Shown here: in pieces, positions 58,735-64,000 of the stretch
Layout: each line of letters starts with the position of its first letter
Position numbering within the stretch: position 1 is the stretch's first letter
Assembly: GCA_030268105.1 (NCBI GenBank)
Contig: BSDZ01000094.1
Location: 5,614,501-5,678,500, forward strand
Direction of reading: 5' to 3'
Origin: Volvox africanus
Taxonomy: Eukaryota; Chlorophyta; Chlorophyceae; Chlamydomonadales; Volvocaceae
DNA length: 64,000 nt
Position numbers and translations under genes: made by a program
The notes under the pieces: generated by a model
What the model was told of the DNA's origin: nothing
Databases searched by the model: none
Seen by the model: only the letters and a program-made list of their open reading frames with translations

Positions 58735-58790
58735 GCATGTATGTTGCCATCATATCTTATCAGATGTGCGTAATGACTACCGCAGGGCGC
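58735..58790 (-). repeat. Further copy of the 55.2-kb repeat core
   Basis: Reverse complement contains GCCCTGCGGTAGTCATTACG and CACATCTGATAAGATATGAT, matching the right arm at 55617-55680. The peptide reading APCGSHYAHLIRYDG parallels VPCGNHYTHLIRYDN of that arm. Confidence 0.65.
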
Positions 58791-59961
58791 TTTCCTATTC
58801 AACATAGTGTCAAGACCTACATGTTTTACTAGCCGAAAGTGAATTAGCAAGGGACTGAAAATTCTTCATTTTTAGCTCCGGTGCATCGTGAAGAACCGTG
58901 AAATATAACCAATTAACAGGGAATAACAAACTCAATTAACAAACTTATCTGGCCAAAAAAAATATTTTTCTGTATCTCATGAATACTTTGCAGAAAATAC
59001 ATAATGATATGGCACGGTATCATCAAGATTTGCTGTACGTCTTATTGTATGAATTTTAACCCTAGAACCCTATTACGAAGGAATAAAGGATTATGTTCAA
59101 GATTGCGATGAAACTCAAAACCTTGAGCAAGCACGAAATTAGGCTGTTTGGGGCGACACACCTAACTTTTACAACACCTGTGCCACACCCACACAGCAGG
59201 CCGTCCTGCGATAAACTTTAGGGATTTATGTTAACTTAGCCCTGAAAGGCCCAAGCAGGACACGTACCAGTAGAAGTCTACATCAACACGTTAGCCGATT
59301 GTTACGGATGAATAACGTACCATGACACAACCCCATACACACCACTCCGCACTCCCAAACCTGCCGCAAATGCCCCCATTAGAAATCAACGAATCAATAG
59401 AATTCTACGGTACGATACCTGCTGAAAGACTGATCGACAAATACAACACTGTCTCAAGCCACTGAGTCAGCACCTAGGAAATGCTTAATCCTTAAGACAT
59501 CCGTCGGACTGGTAAGCAATGAACACAAACCAAAAAAATCATTCCTCCTAATGTTGATACCAGCGTTGGACCTTCGACCTCGGCCAATCCGAGCCGTAAT
59601 TTCGTCCCGACACCTTCCATGCCAGTAGCGGCCATGATGGGTCAAGGTCGTCTTGGAATACCATGCCTCTCCATGGATAGGTGCCGGTGGCACCAGAGAA
59701 TTAATCTTTAATTAATCTAGTCACCAAATATCACGCATATCTCCCTCACAACCCTCAATACTGATCCACGACTCGGAAAGAGACAGTGAACAACGGATTA
59801 AGCAGGAATGCCCCAAAGAATGATTTAAGAGCCTACTTTTGACGTTTACTGAGCAATTCGCGCATCGTCTGGAGGATTGTTGAGGAGGGTGCCTTTAAAC
59901 AATTAGACGCGTGTGCGGGACGAGGAAAAATCAGTTGTACGCTGAACAGATATCCGCATAA
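58791..59961. other. AT-rich 3' flank of the glyoxal oxidase gene
   Basis: Short frames only; no motif recognised. Lower GC than the gene that follows. Confidence 0.35.
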
Positions 59962-62900
59962 TTATGTGGCAAAGAAGCTATCCATCCTAGGAGCGTCTCC
60001 GGGTAATCGAACCCACGCGCTTTGGCCGTACACGTCGCCATTGAGCAGGAACAGCATGTACCAGCCCGGAGGAGCAATGTTGATGGTGGGAGGTCCCTTC
60101 ACCACAAGGCGACGAGAATCAATATCTTGCACAAGAATCTCCAGACCCACCTACAGACGCATGTTGCAGCAGGCACACGAAGTTATGATTGTAAATGATG
60201 GTCCTTACAGATAAAACGGGTTAGTTTATCGCACATCAAAAGTGATTCTGCCTGTTAACCCCTTAGCAGCTTACCACACGCTGATTCATGTTCGTTGAAT
60301 GCGTGGTGGAACTGGGCGAAACCAGGACCGCCGCTGTCACAGAATCAGTCGCATAGAACATGCTGTACTTCAGTGCAAATGGCTCGCTGTACTGCATGAC
60401 ATTAACACCATCGTATTCATCCCATGTAGACTCATCGATTGACTCGATCTGTGGCTTGGCAAGCAAGTTGAACCAGGAGGGTGGTCGGAACACCTCGATC
60501 CGGTATTCGGCAAAGCTCGTCGGGGACTTAGAAATGCCTCCGGGTGTGGTCCACCAGAACCTGCAGGGAGGGGGCACAAAATTGTTACGCACATTTCCAC
60601 ACTAGCTTTTGGGAACATAAAAGCGCCACTTCTCCAAAACTAAAACAAGGAAATGAATAGCCCCACACAATGAATAGCGCCACACAAGTTTATTTGCGAC
60701 ATACATTTTTTTATTCAGCTTACTTGTCGCAACGGTCACAACCCGCCACCAGAACGGAGCCGTCCGGTGTCAGTGCGGCCGTGGAATGGTAGAGGCGTGG
60801 GATCAAGGAACGGGACATTAGCCGCATACGGCTTCCAGACGGCGCAGATGGGTCGTACAGCACGGGCCACACGTTGGGCTCGTTGGCTTTCGCTACTCCA
60901 CCTGCTGCACTGTCGCCCGCCAGTCCTTTCTGCGGTGTGGCAAACGGTCCTCCCGCGTTCAGACCAGAAGAATAACGCACGTATGGACTACCAGGCAGGA
61001 TCACAACGCACCTAGCAGATAATAGTGACATAGATAGCATTAGTAGGACACTCACCACTGCTCCGTTGAGCACCACCACCTTGCCGTTGGGCAGCACCAC
61101 CGCATCCCCCATCACTCGGGGCAGCGGCATTTTTTCAGCGGACCACCCGTCACCTAAGGGAACCGCCGGTGTGGGCGAGCCCATGCATAGACAATGGGGC
61201 AGGGCGCATCAAGACGAGCGGCATAACGACTCAGCGACGCAAAGGCCTCCAAACGGGGCAAACCGCGGGTAGTGAGATGCAAAGAAACAGGAGATTTGCA
61301 CTGAAAGCACCGACCCACTGAACTCACCGAATGTGTAGTTTTGGGCCGCGGGGTCGTACATGACCTTAATTCGCAGTGCCAGCCTGCTCGCCGTTGTGTT
61401 GATCCAGCCGTAACTGAACTGCCCGCCGAAGTAGACTACTTCGGGTGTGTAGTTGTTCTGAGGTGTGAGCGGCAGCATGACGCTAGTACCAGTGAAGGGG
61501 TACTCGGTGAAGATGCCCTTGGCGACGTTAGACCAGCTGGGAAGCTGCGCGGGGATGGGATTGGTGAGAGCGGGGAAGAATCAGCAGATGTAACCCAAGG
61601 AATCACAAAACACGGATATTTTGAATCAGATATCATCACGCTGCCCAGAAAGATTGTACTTTGCCGTCTTATCAAAAGCGGTCTACCCATACGACCGCAG
61701 GGACATACCGTTGTACGAACGGTGCCGGTAATTGGTTCCGTAATCTCGCCATAACGATTGCAGAAGATGAATAAATCACCGGTTGGCATAACATACTGCA
61801 AGCAGGGGAAAGAACGTCCAGGTTATTGATACTAGGCCCCAATGGACTGGATCCTGCGTTTGAGAGATCCGCTTGAACGATGATGATTCTTGTGCAGCAT
61901 GGAGAGGTCCTTCACTGCAGGCGATGATAGTTGGGCGGGCCCGCTCACCGCTCACCGTATTGGGGTAGTAGATGTCGTTGGTCTTGGCAACTAATCCAGC
62001 CGACTGATTCCGCTGAATAAGGGAGGTCGGGTTCGCGGGGTCCCAGATCTCGTAGATGGGGTTCTTGCCCGTACCTGCAGATGCGGGAACCAAAGACTTT
62101 CAATCACGCCAGTTACATGGTGTAGAGTAGCAACACAGATGAAAGAGAACATGTGCCCCAGCTGAACGTGAATACACGTCACGAACAGGATACTATAGCT
62201 TCACCCATAACGTCCCGGCATTCTGCCTCAAGCTTAAGTTGCGTAACTACCCGACTTTCACTAACCCGATCCCGGCAGCACTGTGCCGCCCATGATGGTG
62301 ACCATGCCGCTGGGAAGCAACGTGGCAGTTGGATACCAGCGCGGGAAGGTCATACTGGTAATCCTTTTAAAGGTTAGTGTCTTCCGGGAGAAGATACGGA
62401 CACCCTTGAGACCATCACCATAGCCTGATTTGGCAATGTGACCGCCAACCACCAACACGTGGCCATCCTGCGCGAAATAAACCAAAAGCGAATGCTAACA
62501 CACTCTTGATGCATACAAAAACTTAGTGTGATTGGCACCAACGCAATAGCCCCAATCCATTCGAGATGCACTCGACATACATACACATACACTAGACAAA
62601 AACACCCCGTCTATTTACCTGGGTAACAGTGTGGCCTGCGCAGAACACTGAATCGCTGTAATTGACATTTGTAAAGCGATTTTCGAGGTAGTCGTAGTAC
62701 CCAACAATGTTGTTGCCGCCATCCGGGTGGCGACCGCTGGGGCGCTCCATGAAAAAGAATTTGTTTGTACCCGGGATCATACACATGTGCACGGCCACAA
62801 TGTTACCAGCACCTTTCTGCAGGGTCAAGGAAACAACGGTCAGGTCTTGGTGCTTGGTCGAGTAATTAAGCCAAGCTTGAATGCGAACGGCAGCAGTGTG

Positions 62901-64000
62901 ATGTCCATGAAGTCTCATTCATATTGATGGGGAGTAAGCGAGAGCGTTTAATTTTGTCGTTTGTGAATTGGATTGAATGTTGCTGTATTTATTGCGTTGA
63001 AACACGTCAGGTTGCGAATCCGTGCTAAAAACACGGCCGTCGCTTTGGCCGGTGCAACTGAGACGCGTGATATTACTAAAATTTAGCAAAGGGTTGCAAG
63101 GATGACGAGCATATCGTGAATTATAATTGGCAGTGCAACGATACAAATAACGGTATACGTCACATCAGGTAAAACTTTCTGTCGCAAGCATTCCTGAAGG
63201 AGCTGCTAGAGAAAACGTATCACATTCAAGCGTGTGCTCTTTGACGCAAATGGCTTGGCTTTGCACAGGAATCATAGCTCACCTGCACCCATTGTCCGTA
63301 CAAAGTGGGCTGATTGTCAGGTATAGTTGGCAGGGCGACGGAGCCATCACCAGGGGTATTCGGGTTTCCATCGGCAGGCCCTGGTCCCTCTGCGACAGAG
63401 GGGAAGATGCAGCAGCTCATGTCTTGGATGCAGACTGCAGCCGCGTGTCTCACGGGCCTCCAGAGATTTCTGTAATCTCTGGTCGGTCGGCGGTCGAGGC
63501 AGGAACCATGCCGCTGGGTTATGTTCCCTAATTGCATCCCCTGAACAGTGTTGACGCACCGTCATCGGCAGAGGCATTGTACGGCGGTGACGCTGGAGGT
63601 CCGGGAGGACTTGGCGGTAGCGATGGGAATGGTGGACTAGGTACAGGACTGGGGGGCCTAGGAGGAGGCGGTGACGGCTTCCGTGGCGGTGGCGATGGTT
63701 TCACGGGAGGAGGAGGTCTGGGCGGCCTAGGTGGTGGTGGTGACGGCTTCTGTGGTGGAGGTGCTGGCTTCGCGGGGGGTGGAGGCCTGGACGGCCTACG
63801 CGGCGGCGATGATGGCTTCGAGGGAGGAGGAGGGTTCGGGGGCTTTTTGGTTGTCATCAGCGCGCGACGACCAGCCGCCAGGAGGTTAACGGCTGACTGT
63901 ATTACGTGGCTGTACATATCAGCGCTTGAAGCGATGCCATGCGTTTGGCTGGTTGTAAGGGAGGAAGGATGCACTTCCTCGATTCCCTTCCCCGCGAGAT
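59962..64000 (-). CDS. Glyoxal oxidase with Pro-rich N-terminal region (partial, 5' end beyond window)
   Basis: Eleven exons join in phase: 64000-63560, 63389-63283, 62816-62619, 62467-62266, 62074-61956, 61795-61709, 61544-61328, 61153-61056, 60929-60724, 60560-60275, 60150-59962 (TAA). After an Ala/Ser-rich lead comes ~90 residues of PPPPSKP/PPPRPP repeats, then the galactose-oxidase-like propeller: TLYGQWVQ, DSVFCAGHTVTQ (the Cys of the Tyr-Cys cofactor), DGHVLVVGGH, FPRWYPTATLLPSG (cofactor Tyr), RLYHSTAALTPDGSVLVAG (Tyr-His copper ligands) and HSTNMNQRVV (copper-ligand His), closing with the C-terminal Ig-like domain (PPGWYMLFLLNGDVYG). All copper and radical residues are present, so it should be active, oxidising aldehydes or alcohols and releasing H2O2, probably in the extracellular matrix where the Pro-rich part would anchor it. 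The first exon is open to the window edge. Confidence 0.88.

Noticed and set aside
60000..60025. GGGTTCGATTACCC, tRNA T-arm-like
   Set aside because: It is part of the last exon of the glyoxal oxidase gene (AWVRLPGD), without other tRNA features.

Overview
The window looks like nuclear DNA of a volvocine green alga (Volvox/Chlamydomonas lineage). Reasons: genes are split into many short exons with clean GT-AG borders, several stop codons are followed by the chlorophyte poly(A) motif TGTAA, there are long Pro-rich (hydroxyproline-rich-glycoprotein-like) spacers fused to C-type-lectin-like and glyoxal-oxidase modules, and the best-resolved genes read as chlorophyte/plant types (CYP710, NUDT14-like Nudix, plastid-targeted IGPD, PEX4). 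All exon models below come from reading splice sites and checking that codon phase is kept across every join; none has been checked against RNA.

Layout. 1-1030 (-): 3' part of an unrecognised gene. 5882-8263 (-): extracellular-matrix type protein with two C-type-lectin-like domains and a long Pro-rich tail. 8.3-12.8 kb: no convincing gene. 12856-15783 (-), perhaps to 16715: multi-exon HMGL/isopropylmalate-synthase-like protein. 17609-20755 (-): F-box protein with a C-terminal zinc ribbon that carries a one-base homopolymer frameshift. 21617-25710 (+): complete 8-exon Nudix hydrolase of the NUDT14/AtNUDX14 type. 28841-34141: a rearranged, dead Ty3/gypsy chromovirus with an inverted duplication of gag at one end and two LTRs in inverted orientation at the other. 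36632-38373 (+): small two-EF-hand protein. 41369-46056 (-): complete 11-exon CYP710 sterol C-22 desaturase. 46781-48671 (+): complete 4-exon GNAT acetyltransferase whose introns hold two repeat insertions. 50720-51469 (-): intronless imidazoleglycerol-phosphate dehydratase, divergent from PEX4 at 51910-53269 (+). 53.3-59.9 kb: repeat-rich, with a long inverted repeat and decayed ORFs. 59962-64000 (-): 11 exons of a glyoxal oxidase with a Pro-rich N-terminal part, running off the right edge.

The genes do not form a pathway or operon; they are a normal mix of metabolism (histidine, sterol, nucleotide-sugar clean-up), peroxisome and ubiquitin functions, calcium binding and extracellular matrix. 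The unusual material is in the mobile DNA: a 98-bp element that sits inside the retrotransposon pol with a 7-bp target duplication and recurs in the GNAT intron (and probably at 53.6 kb), a ~280-bp repeat present at 35.2-36.0 kb and 47.1-47.4 kb, and a ~195-bp-arm inverted repeat at 55.2-55.8 kb with a further copy at 58.7 kb. No tRNA, rRNA or CRISPR was seen.
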